From Geothrix sp. (lineage in GTDB: Bacteria > Acidobacteriota > Holophagae > Holophagales > Holophagaceae), in NCBI GenBank assembly GCA_030824075.1, contig JAVBYJ010000010.1:40624-104623 (forward strand): 64,000 bases of DNA, written 5' to 3'. The notes below the pieces were generated by a model. The model saw nothing but the letters and a program-made list of their open reading frames with translations. It made no database searches and had not been told where the DNA came from. The position numbers and the translations under genes are program-made. The stretch's first letter is position 1. Every line of letters starts with the position of its first letter. Shown piece by piece: positions 37,894 to 45,766 of this stretch.

Positions 37894-39731
37894 GCAACAA
37901 TCCTTTTGCCGTTAAAACTCCCGAAAAGCTTAGCGACGAGGACATTGCGCATTTATTTGTTGATGTATTTACAGATTTTCCATCAATTCTTGGGCCTCAC
38001 CATACATTTATCCATGGTGCTCGTGGTTGTGGGAAGAGCATGATGCTCCGATATTTGGAACCGAATGTACAGCTAATTGAGCGCAAAGCTCCAACTATTA
38101 ATCAACTACCATTTTACGCCATTCACATACCTATTCGAACAGCCAATTTAAATGTCATTGAATTCAATCGCCTACAGGAAAGCAAATACTGGGCAATTGC
38201 CGAGCACTTCCTGGTTCTATATATAAGCGGAAAAATTTTAAACAGTTTGAATAATCTTGCAAATAAGTTCGATATCTCATCTGATACCGAAAAAATCAGA
38301 AACCTTTTTGATGAATTTTTTAACAGATTAAGACTCGCCGGATGGCCCGGAGAAATACCGAATTCAGCGGAAAAATCGACAAATGATCTACTTAAAATAT
38401 TGCACAAATCAATTGACACTGAATTTCAAATCATCGGCCAGTACCTTCGTCGACTCTCACTCGGTGACGGCACCATCCCATATGACGGAGCCATATGTGA
38501 TTATCTTTCCTTTCTTTATCCTCTATGCAAAGAGATTCAACAGCTAGACTTTCTCCCATCGGGGCCCTTATTTTTACTATTAGATGACGCCGATAACCTA
38601 CATGAAAAAATGCAGCGGATTCTAAATACATGGGTTTCGTTTCGAACAACCGAGACAATTTGTCTTAAAATCACAACTCAATTGAAATACAAGACCTACC
38701 GCACAACTAATGGCCAATTAATCGAGTGCCCCCACGATTATTCGGACATCGATATAAGCACAAAATATACTAACGACCTGAGCACGTACTACAAACGTGT
38801 CGAAATGATAGTCCAAAAGCGCCTTGCTCGGTTCGATATTCAAAATATTTCTGTTTACGATTACTTCCCTACAGATAGTGCTCAAGAGGAGGGTATTAAA
38901 TTAATAGCGGAGGAACTTAAAAAGCGCTGGCACACTGACAATAGCGGCCCAAAAGGATATCGCCCATCTGACGATGTCACAAGATATGCCAAAGCCGAGT
39001 ATATTCGACGCCTTGGTGGCTCTAGCAAAAATTCCGCCACTTATAGTTATGCAGGTTTCGGCAGTTTGGTTGATATATCAAGCGGGATTATTCGATGCTT
39101 TTTGGAGCCTGCCGCAAGAATGTACAGCACTTGCATTAGCCAGGCCCAAGTAACTCCACGGGCAATTCCAACCAAAATTCAAGATGAGGTAATGAGACAG
39201 TGGTCTGAAGAGTTTCTCCTGAATGAGTTCGAGAAGGTTAAGCTTTCTGAGGATTCAGAAGAACAGGCTGCTGCAACCGGACAGAGGGATCCGCAAAATT
39301 ATTACGACCAATCCCAAATTCCTAACAAGCTATACAATCTAATAAATGCTTTAGGCGAGGCGTTCCAAACCCGATTACTGGATCAAAACGCTTCAGAAAG
39401 AAGGCTGATTTCAATCTTGCTAAGCTCTCCGCCTAGTCCTGATCTTGAGTCCGTTCTTAGACTCGGAGTCGAATACGGATATTTACAGGCCAGCACTCTT
39501 GGGTCGAAAGAGGGTATTGGCAGGCGAAAACAATATATTCTAAATCGTCGGCTGGCCCCGTACTTTAGGCTCGACCCTGGAGGGTATGCTGCATATCTAT
39601 CGGTCACGCCAGATGACCTCGTTCTCGCCTGCACGAACCCTCGTTTGTTTGTTTTAAAACGCCTTAAACCTAAAAAAGAATCTTCGACTGTAGCCGGAAA
39701 TGAGCACCCATCACTTTTTTCAGGAGAGTGA
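37890..39731 (+). CDS. ORC/AAA-type P-loop ATPase of the island cassette
   Basis: 613 residues from ATG 37890. Walker A is HGARGCGKS (43-50), just after an N-terminal FVDVFTDFPSILGPHH, and Walker B is LFLLLDDADN (227-235). The P-loop so close to the N-terminus, with 'GARGCGKS-MMLR', recalls the ORC/CDC6-like ATPases found in defence loci. The long region after residue 300 has no recognised domain; the last 100 residues (SERRLISILLSSPP, YLQASTLGSKEG) could be a winged helix. No nuclease motif seen. It probably powers or switches the cassette. Overlaps the HD gene; AT-rich. Confidence 0.8.
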   Translation: MSNNPFAVKTPEKLSDEDIAHLFVDVFTDFPSILGPHHTFIHGARGCGKSMMLRYLEPNVQLIERKAPTINQLPFYAIHIPIRTANLNVIEFNRLQESKYWAIAEHFLVLYISGKILNSLNNLANKFDISSDTEKIRNLFDEFFNRLRLAGWPGEIPNSAEKSTNDLLKILHKSIDTEFQIIGQYLRRLSLGDGTIPYDGAICDYLSFLYPLCKEIQQLDFLPSGPLFLLLDDADNLHEKMQRILNTWVSFRTTETICLKITTQLKYKTYRTTNGQLIECPHDYSDIDISTKYTNDLSTYYKRVEMIVQKRLARFDIQNISVYDYFPTDSAQEEGIKLIAEELKKRWHTDNSGPKGYRPSDDVTRYAKAEYIRRLGGSSKNSATYSYAGFGSLVDISSGIIRCFLEPAARMYSTCISQAQVTPRAIPTKIQDEVMRQWSEEFLLNEFEKVKLSEDSEEQAAATGQRDPQNYYDQSQIPNKLYNLINALGEAFQTRLLDQNASERRLISILLSSPPSPDLESVLRLGVEYGYLQASTLGSKEGIGRRKQYILNRRLAPYFRLDPGGYAAYLSVTPDDLVLACTNPRLFVLKRLKPKKESSTVAGNEHPSLFSGE

Positions 39732-39735
39732 TTTT

Positions 39736-40686
39736 ATGAGCCGCGCATTTCAACTCAGTGAACTTAATTCCATTGAATTGCCCGATTCGACTTGTTTTAT
39801 CGGCTTTCATAGTTTTGAAACAAGAAGTGTTTCTATTATCGACAACCTCCCCACTCATGATTTATCAAAAATCCTTTTCTTTAGAACAACGGAATGTCTC
39901 GATCTTACCACCACAAATGCTCTTTCCTTATCCGAGCGATTCGCCGACAAATATCAAGAGATTCTGATTGATAGCGATATGCCCCTCGGGATTGCTGATC
40001 AAATCCTTGATGGCATCTCGTCCCTTTGTCGTAGTTTTTATAAACCAAATTTATTAATAGATATAACAACCTTCACACGAGAGTCACTATTAATTCTCGT
40101 AAAAATAATCCACTACAATAGATCTAAAATTAGTGAAGTAAAGTTCATGTATTCACCTGCACAGGGTATGAGCAGGGACTGGCTAAGTAAGGGCTTCGAT
40201 GAGATACGCACAGTGGTTGGCTATCCCGGAGATTTTAAACCTTCAGACCCATTGCATCTGATGGTTATTGCTGGATTTGAAATTGAAAGAGCTAGACAAA
40301 TAATTTATTCATACGATCCAGAATTAATCACGATCGCTTATGGCAAATTGGAAGAATCCGTCAACAGAGATTTCTTCGAACTTAACAAAAAATTCGCCCT
40401 TGAGCTGCGCTCATGCTTTGGCTACAAAGTTGCAGAACCTCTAGAAATACCCTTACTCAATCCCGAAAAAATCGCCAAAACAATTAACACTCATATTTCA
40501 AAATTTCCATCATATAACACTACAATTTCTCCGCTGAACAATAAAATTACTACCTTAGGCACAGCCTTGGCTGCTATCGCCGATCCCAGTATTCAGCTTT
40601 GTTATTGTCGTGCGCGTATTTACAATCATGAAGCCTACTCTGTTCCAAGCGCCACCTGCTATTTAATCGAAAACATCATCTGGTAG
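39736..40686 (+). CDS. Unknown protein with CARF/SAVED-like Rossmann features
   Basis: 316 residues from ATG 39736 (AGGAG 9 bases upstream, 4 bases after the ATPase stop). The N-terminal half looks like an alpha/beta Rossmann-type sensor: strand CFIGFHSFETR, ILFFRTTE, then NLLIDITTFTRESLLIL (109-121), VKFMYSPAQGMS and LMVIAGFEIERARQII. The 'LLIDITTFTRE' and 'GFE-x-x-RA' pieces resemble ligand-binding CARF/SAVED domains, but identity is inferred from pattern only. No catalytic motif is visible in the C-terminal 130 residues. I do not assign a function. Confidence 0.7.
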   Translation: MSRAFQLSELNSIELPDSTCFIGFHSFETRSVSIIDNLPTHDLSKILFFRTTECLDLTTTNALSLSERFADKYQEILIDSDMPLGIADQILDGISSLCRSFYKPNLLIDITTFTRESLLILVKIIHYNRSKISEVKFMYSPAQGMSRDWLSKGFDEIRTVVGYPGDFKPSDPLHLMVIAGFEIERARQIIYSYDPELITIAYGKLEESVNRDFFELNKKFALELRSCFGYKVAEPLEIPLLNPEKIAKTINTHISKFPSYNTTISPLNNKITTLGTALAAIADPSIQLCYCRARIYNHEAYSVPSATCYLIENIIW

Positions 40687-40865
40687 GTTGAATAAATAGC
40701 TGGCTTTGATATTACAAGAATATATCGATTAGATTCCATCGAATTCCTCTTCTCTCTGCGGTTTGATATAGCCCGTGTACCGAATAGGAGCTTTGTTTTG
40801 ATTAGGCTTAACTGCAAGTTTATTGAATTCACTACTAATTGGAATTAATCGAGTAATTAGTCGGT

Positions 40866-42354
40866 CCTGAAAAACCCCGTTCTGGCAATCAGGCTGCCGT
40901 GAGAGCTTGCTGAGGGGTTGCCTCAGCTTCGAGCAAGGCGATGAGGGCCTGGATGGCCATCCTGGGCTCGCTCATAAGAAGGCGCAAAAGGGCCCTGAGG
41001 TGAGCCAGGATCTTCCTCATGTTGTGCCCGGCACCGCTCAGGATGACGTTCTGGGCGCCTCCGACCACGCCCTTGAGGAAGTTCCGCCCGAGCAGTCCGT
41101 CTGATTTCATGTGGCCCAGCTCTGGTTCGATGGCGGCCCTGCGTCGTAGGTCCCGTTTGAGCATCTTGCTGAGTTTTCGGGTTCCGCTGATGAGGACTGC
41201 GCTGCGCCCAGGGTCCACGCCGTGCCCCTTATATCCCTTGTCCACGAACGTGGTGGCTGGCATTTGGCCCGTCAGCCGCTCGACCTGTTCGAGTTGGCCT
41301 TCGAGCGTGTGGCCGTCGTACGGATTTTCGGGGCAACTCATGGCGCCCACCACAAACCCCTCCTTGTGCGTCACCGCGAGGCTGGCCTTCACGCTGAATT
41401 CGTAGGGCTTGTGTGCCTTCCCCTTTGCGATGCACTCCACCTCTGGCGCATGCAGGCTGTAGACCTTGCCCCTCGTCGTGCGCTTCTGCGTGAGGATCAA
41501 CTCGGACAGGATCAGCGTGCCCTTGTGCTTCTGAAAGGCTGCGTCGTCGATCTTCCGCTCCACGTCTCGCATGACTCGGCCTGCCATGGACTTCAAATTC
41601 CGAAGGACCTTCCTCGCACGCTTGAACTGCTTGGCCTTTGCGTAACCTCCATGCTTGCGGATGGCCCACTCCATGAGCTTGCGATAACTCTGGCGAAGCT
41701 TGATGTCCTCGGCTCTCGCGATGCGCAGCATGGCTGCGTGGACCTTCCGGTACAGGCGGGCATCGGTCGGGTGCTGCACAGCCTTGGGCTGCACGGTCGT
41801 GTCCACAATGACCTTCTCAAAACTCTGCTCCGTGATCGCACCCGTGGCCTTCCCCGTTTGGATCGTGGCTTGCAGCAGCTTCTCCACGCCCTTCTCGCCA
41901 ATGCGCTTCCGCCAGCGCGTCATCTGCGAGGGATTGATCGGGAAGTGGTGCTGGAACATCACCTCGCCACAGAAATGCTGCCAGTACGGGTTCTCGACCC
42001 ACCCCCTCATCACATCCTCATCCGACAAGGCGTAAGTGTGCTTGAGCAGGTGCAGCCCTGGCATCAACCGAATTGGAATCCCAGGTCGGCCAAGATCAGG
42101 CACATACAGGCGACCAAACTCCTGCGTCAGGTCATCCCAGGGAATCCTCGTCGCCAGCCGTACCAGCTCGTGGTTCGGGTCCAACGCCAGGTCCAACTCC
42201 CACCCGATCACCGGCTGATCCTTCGTCGTTCGCCTGGGTTTTGGCTTCATGCGTACACCGGAAAAGCGGGGGTCACACCTACCTTTCTGGTGTACCAGAT
42301 ATGCCAAAGGTTTCCTTAAATTGTTGCCAGATCTACATCTGCGGCTTATTCAGG
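40866..42354 (-). mobile_element. IS5-type insertion sequence at the right edge of the island
   Basis: About 1.49 kb holding one intact transposase gene. Candidate terminal repeats match at 10 of 12 positions: CCTGAAAAACCC (40866-40877) and, reversed, CCTGAATAAGCC (42343-42354). No clear target duplication was seen. Its GC is like the chromosome, unlike the AT-rich cassette on its left. The 40687-40865 stretch between cassette and element is AT-rich with no gene. Confidence 0.75.
40889..42250 (-). CDS. IS5-type (DDE, Dde_Tnp_1) transposase
   Basis: 453 residues. The N-terminal DUF772-like region reads PDLGRPGIPIRLMPGLHLLKHTYALSDE and WQHFCGEVMFQ then HHFPINPSQMTRWRKRIG. The DDE core has VIVDTTVQPKAVQHPTDARL (first Asp), FVDKGYKGHGV (second Asp) and the C-terminal RRRAAIEPELGHMK with the Glu. 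The reading frame is intact, so the element may still move. ATG 42250 (MKPKPRR) was chosen; the frame stays open to 42307 but that stretch lies near the repeat. Confidence 0.92.
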   Translation of the reverse strand: MKPKPRRTTKDQPVIGWELDLALDPNHELVRLATRIPWDDLTQEFGRLYVPDLGRPGIPIRLMPGLHLLKHTYALSDEDVMRGWVENPYWQHFCGEVMFQHHFPINPSQMTRWRKRIGEKGVEKLLQATIQTGKATGAITEQSFEKVIVDTTVQPKAVQHPTDARLYRKVHAAMLRIARAEDIKLRQSYRKLMEWAIRKHGGYAKAKQFKRARKVLRNLKSMAGRVMRDVERKIDDAAFQKHKGTLILSELILTQKRTTRGKVYSLHAPEVECIAKGKAHKPYEFSVKASLAVTHKEGFVVGAMSCPENPYDGHTLEGQLEQVERLTGQMPATTFVDKGYKGHGVDPGRSAVLISGTRKLSKMLKRDLRRRAAIEPELGHMKSDGLLGRNFLKGVVGGAQNVILSGAGHNMRKILAHLRALLRLLMSEPRMAIQALIALLEAEATPQQALTAA

Positions 42355-42709
42355 GGCGACTTTCCTAAGCCTGCTTCCCGCATGGGAGGTCCGTGGGCAC
42401 GATCTCGTGGTCCCTGAGCCGGGCCCTGGAGCTTGATCCCAGCCAGGACAACGCCGTCGCGTGGCAAGAAACCGTTAGGAACACGCCATCCACGCCGGCC
42501 TTCAGAGACTCCCCAGACGATGGACTTGCCATCAGAGCGCTGGCCTTTTACGTTGGAGGCGGAGTTTGGATGCGCCACCAGCACACGACAACCTGGATGA
42601 ACCTGGAGACGGTTGAAGTCTCCAGGGCCGAAGCCTAGGCTCCGGCCCTCACCCACTCAGATGCGCCCCCACGAGGGGCTTGAGCGGTCGTTCATTCAAG
42701 GAATCAACC
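42355..42709. other. Gap between the IS and rsgA: tandem hairpins, no firm gene
   Basis: A frame from GTG 42393 to 42638 (+) includes SRALELDPSQDNAVAWQ, which could be the last repeat of a tetratricopeptide protein, but I cannot confirm it. At 42602-42626 CCTGGAGAC/GTCTCCAGG forms a perfect 9-bp hairpin. An imperfect palindrome GGCCGAAGCCTAGGCTCCGGCC follows at about 42626-42647. These may end a transcript or regulate rsgA. Confidence 0.35.
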
Positions 42710-43810
42710 ATGACGCATTCTTCAGTAGGCCTAGGCCTGCCATCGTTCAACATCCTCGCACCCTATGGCTGGTCCCCAGCCCGCAGCGAGTCATTTCAGA
42801 TTTCTTCTCCTCTCGGTGGCGAACCAGGACGCATTGTGGCTGCATCACGCGGTCTCGTCCTCGCGCAAACCGCCCATGGCGAATGTTGGAGCGTACCGAC
42901 AGGTCGCTTCCGCGAACGCCTTCAAAGGGAGGGAGCAAGCCTGTGCGCAGGAGACTGGATCATCCTTCGGGTAAATCCTGGTCCCTCGAAAGCCTCGGTC
43001 ATCGACTTACTCCCACGCAGCGCTTCGCTCATGCGAAAGGGGACAGGCCCGGGCAGCCGCCATCAATGCCTTGCGGCCAACCTCGAAGTGGCCTGGCTGG
43101 TCATGGGGCTGGATCGCAACTTCAATCCGGCGCGCATGGAACGGTTGCTTGCCCTGGCCTGGGGCAGCGGCGCCCAACCCGTGGTGGTGCTCACCAAGCG
43201 TGACCTGAACGCACAATGGGAGGCCTTCGCAACCCGTACTGAAGGGTTCGCTCCCGGCGTGCCGGTGCTGGCTATCTCAGCGTACAGCGGCGAAGGCATG
43301 GAAGAGCTCCAGGCCTTTCTTCCCGAAGGGCACACCGCTGTCATGGTTGGATCCTCGGGTGCCGGAAAGTCCACCCTCCTCAACGCCCTGATGGGCAGCG
43401 ACGTGCGGCGCACGAAGGAGATTCGCGTCTCAGATGGCCGAGGACGCCACACCACGTCCCTGCGCGAACTCTTCCTGCTGCCACGGGGCGGATGCCTCAT
43501 CGATACGCCGGGCATTCGCGAGGTGGGTCTCGGCGCCGAGGGCGCCGACCTGGATTCCGCATTCTCCGACATCGCAGGTCTCGCCGGTGATTGTCGATTT
43601 TGCGATTGCACCCATGGCGCTGAACCCGGGTGCGCGGTGAAGGCGGCCCTCACGGAAGGCTCCCTCGATCCGGATCGCTATGGCCACTACCTGCACCTGC
43701 GCAGGGAGGTGGTCTTCGAGGCGGCTCGCAGTGACGAACATCTCTGGCGCGAGCGCGAGGAGAAGTGGCGCCGCATCAGCAAACTCCAGAAGCAGTTCAA
43801 GAAAAGGTGA
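42710..43810 (+). CDS. rsgA: Ribosome small subunit-dependent GTPase A (RsgA)
   Basis: 366 residues. Circularly permuted GTPase: G4 LTKRDL comes first, then G1 GSSGAGKST, the switch region RGRHTTSLRELF and G3 LIDTPGIRE. An N-terminal OB-fold (about 50-120) and a C-terminal zinc knuckle (CRFCDCTHGAEPGC) complete the family pattern. It checks late 30S ribosome assembly. Start ATG 42710 (MTHSSVG) has AAGGA upstream; a start at 42680 is possible. The RNHCP gene follows 4 bases later. Confidence 0.94.
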   Translation: MTHSSVGLGLPSFNILAPYGWSPARSESFQISSPLGGEPGRIVAASRGLVLAQTAHGECWSVPTGRFRERLQREGASLCAGDWIILRVNPGPSKASVIDLLPRSASLMRKGTGPGSRHQCLAANLEVAWLVMGLDRNFNPARMERLLALAWGSGAQPVVVLTKRDLNAQWEAFATRTEGFAPGVPVLAISAYSGEGMEELQAFLPEGHTAVMVGSSGAGKSTLLNALMGSDVRRTKEIRVSDGRGRHTTSLRELFLLPRGGCLIDTPGIREVGLGAEGADLDSAFSDIAGLAGDCRFCDCTHGAEPGCAVKAALTEGSLDPDRYGHYLHLRREVVFEAARSDEHLWREREEKWRRISKLQKQFKKR

Positions 43811-43814
43811 GTCA

Positions 43815-44174
43815 ATGTCTCGCAATCTCCCCACGCTCAAAGGGCATTTCTTCAATCAGCCGACTGACGCCTTCCTCTGCGCACACTGTGGAAACACCGT
43901 GCCGGGAGAGTCACCAGGAACTCGACAACGCAATCACTGCCCGCGCTGTCTTCGCAGCCTTCACGTAGACATCACAGTGGGGGACAGGCGGAGCCTCTGT
44001 AAGGGCATTATGGATCCCATCAGTGCCTGGGTCCGCCACGGAGAAGAGGTCGCCCTCTTGCACCGTTGCCAGCGCTGCGGTCTCATCCGCTCCAATCGGA
44101 TCGCAGGGGATGACGATCCCAAACCACTGCGCGACCTTTTTCGACTCCTGGAGGTCGCAGTAGGGTCAATCTGA
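43815..44174 (+). CDS. RNHCP-domain zinc-ribbon protein
   Basis: 119 residues. It has the domain's name motif RQRNHCPRCLRSLHVD, an earlier CAHCGNTVPG knuckle and a later HRCQRCGLIRSNRIAGDD: three Cys pairs that can hold zinc. The family is short, widespread and of unknown function. It sits 4 bases after rsgA with AGGTGAG upstream, so the two are probably co-expressed, which would fit an RNA- or ribosome-linked role (inference). Confidence 0.88.
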   Translation: MSRNLPTLKGHFFNQPTDAFLCAHCGNTVPGESPGTRQRNHCPRCLRSLHVDITVGDRRSLCKGIMDPISAWVRHGEEVALLHRCQRCGLIRSNRIAGDDDPKPLRDLFRLLEVAVGSI

Positions 44175-44200
44175 AGCCCTGTAGAATCCCTGGGTCGGAG

Positions 44201-44313
44201 ATACGGGTGAGATGCCAGTGCCTCCGGCGGGAGCGCCCCCATCGGTGAGGGACGAGACCCATTGATGATGACCTCATTACGGGCCTCGTAGGACAGGTCC
44301 CTCGTGCGGATGC
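44201..44313 (+). other. Structured non-coding stretch before the terminator
   Basis: Possible pairing of GAGGGAC (about 44244) with GTCCCTC (about 44297), enclosing CGAG/CTCG and CCC/GGG pairs, suggests a long imperfect hairpin in the rsgA-RNHCP 3' region. It does not match any riboswitch I know. It may be a 3' UTR structure or small RNA. Confidence 0.3.
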
Positions 44314-44346
44314 ACAACGAGGCCCCGTGTGGGGCCTCGTTGTTCC
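44314..44346 (+). terminator. Strong hairpin terminator of the rsgA-RNHCP transcript
   Basis: ACAACGAGGCCCC / GGGGCCTCGTTGT is a 13-bp perfect stem with a 4-base loop, followed by only a short T-containing tail (TCC). It ends the upstream unit well before dinB. Confidence 0.8.
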
Positions 44347-44476
44347 AGTTCCAGGAACGCGGCGTCTTCCAGGGCAGTAAGCACTTATCGGGTCAGATGC
44401 TGCCTGTAGTGGTTCCGAAGGCGACGCCCGATCTCGGGTGGACCCAGATTCCTGCCATCTCAATCCCTATTTTCGC

Positions 44477-44482
44477 TATAAT
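44477..44482 (+). promoter_or_regulatory. Candidate -10 box for dinB
   Basis: A perfect TATAAT, rare in this GC-rich sequence, lies 82 bases before the dinB start. No good -35 hexamer is visible at 16-18 bases, and no LexA-like operator was recognised nearby. Confidence 0.4.
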
Positions 44483-44563
44483 TTCGCCACCGCTTCCTTG
44501 GGACATCAACGTGGCCTCACAACCGATCCGCCACCTTGCACCCGACCTGAAATGGGTCCGTGG

Positions 44564-45766
44564 ATGAGCTTCCCGGAGATGCCAAACCAGGAGCCCCAGG
44601 CCGCAGCGTCTCCACCCCGCCGAATCGCTCACCTGGACATGGACGCCTACTTCGCTTCCGTGGAGTTGCTGCGGTATCCAGAACTGAAGGGTCAGCCTGT
44701 GGTCATCGGAGGCCGTCGTCGGACCGCGGCGACCGATGCCCAGGGATTCCAGCGTCTCCGCAGCTATGCGGGCCGGGGCGTGGTGACCACGGCCACCTAT
44801 GAAGCCCGGACCTTCGGCGTACGGTCGGGCATGGGCTTGATGAAGGCCGCGGCGCTGGCTCCGGACGCGATCCTGCTGCCTGGCGACTACGAAACCTACA
44901 GCCGGGTTTCGCGCACGTTCAAGGCGGCGGTGGCTGAGCTTGCTCCCTGCATTGAGGACCGCGGCATCGACGAAATCTACATCGACCTGACCGACGTTCC
45001 TGGTGAAACACGAGACCTGGCCCAGCGCCTCAAGAATGCGGTGCGGCAGGCCACGGGCCTCTCCTGTTCCATCGGCGTCACGCCCAACAAGCTGCTGTCC
45101 AAGCTTGCCTCTGAACTCCAGAAACCCGATGGCCTGACGATCCTCGGCTTGGAGGACATTCCAACCCGGATCTGGCCGCTGCCCTGCGCTGCGGTCAATG
45201 GCATCGGACCCAAGGCCACCGTCAAGCTGGAGGGCTTCCGGATTCACACCATCGGTGAGCTGGCCAAGGCTGACCCCGGCTTCCTCATGGAGCACTTCGG
45301 CCGGAGCTACGGCGCCTGGCTCCATGAGGCCGCCCACGGGCGGGACGACCGTCCCTTGACCATCTCGCGGGAACCCAAATCCATCAGCCGGGAAACCACC
45401 TTCGAGCGCGACCTGCACCCCCGGCAGGACCGGGAGGAACTGACCCGCATCCTCCTCGACCTCTGCGAGCGTCTGGCACAGGACCTTGACCGCAAGGGCT
45501 ACCTTGCCCGCAGCGTGGGCATCAAGCTGCGCTTCGACGATTTCTCCACCGTCACCCGGGATCACTCGGTCCAGGTGCCGGTTGCCGATGCCGCGTCCCT
45601 GCGCGATGCCGCGCGCGACAGCCTGAAGCGCGCGCCCTTGGACCGGAAGCTGCGCCTTCTGGGCATCCGGGCCGGATCACTGGTAAGGGAGGTCGACTAC
45701 CGGATGCAACATGCAGGACCCGACCGGGTGGCTGAGCCGAGTCTGTTCGAGGGGCTGGCCCCCTGA
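44564..45766 (+). CDS. dinB: DNA polymerase IV (Y-family, DinB)
   Basis: 400 residues. IAHLDMDAYFASVE holds the first metal Asp, YEARTFGVRSGM the finger region, and DRGIDEIYIDLTD the second acidic pair; SCSIGVTPNKLLSKLASELQKPDG and NGIGPKATVKL (helix-hairpin-helix) follow. An unusual loop after VVIGGRRR extends the palm. The C-terminus ends EPSLFEGLAP, whose SLF resembles a clamp-binding peptide. It performs error-prone translesion synthesis. Start ATG 44564 is chosen; ATG 44579 is also possible. Its stop overlaps the helicase start (TGATG). Confidence 0.94.
   Translation: MSFPEMPNQEPQAAASPPRRIAHLDMDAYFASVELLRYPELKGQPVVIGGRRRTAATDAQGFQRLRSYAGRGVVTTATYEARTFGVRSGMGLMKAAALAPDAILLPGDYETYSRVSRTFKAAVAELAPCIEDRGIDEIYIDLTDVPGETRDLAQRLKNAVRQATGLSCSIGVTPNKLLSKLASELQKPDGLTILGLEDIPTRIWPLPCAAVNGIGPKATVKLEGFRIHTIGELAKADPGFLMEHFGRSYGAWLHEAAHGRDDRPLTISREPKSISRETTFERDLHPRQDREELTRILLDLCERLAQDLDRKGYLARSVGIKLRFDDFSTVTRDHSVQVPVADAASLRDAARDSLKRAPLDRKLRLLGIRAGSLVREVDYRMQHAGPDRVAEPSLFEGLAP

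Noticed and set aside
44201..44346. Manganese (yybP-ykoY) or fluoride riboswitch
   Set aside because: The conserved loop sequences are absent and the region follows, not precedes, its neighbouring gene unit.
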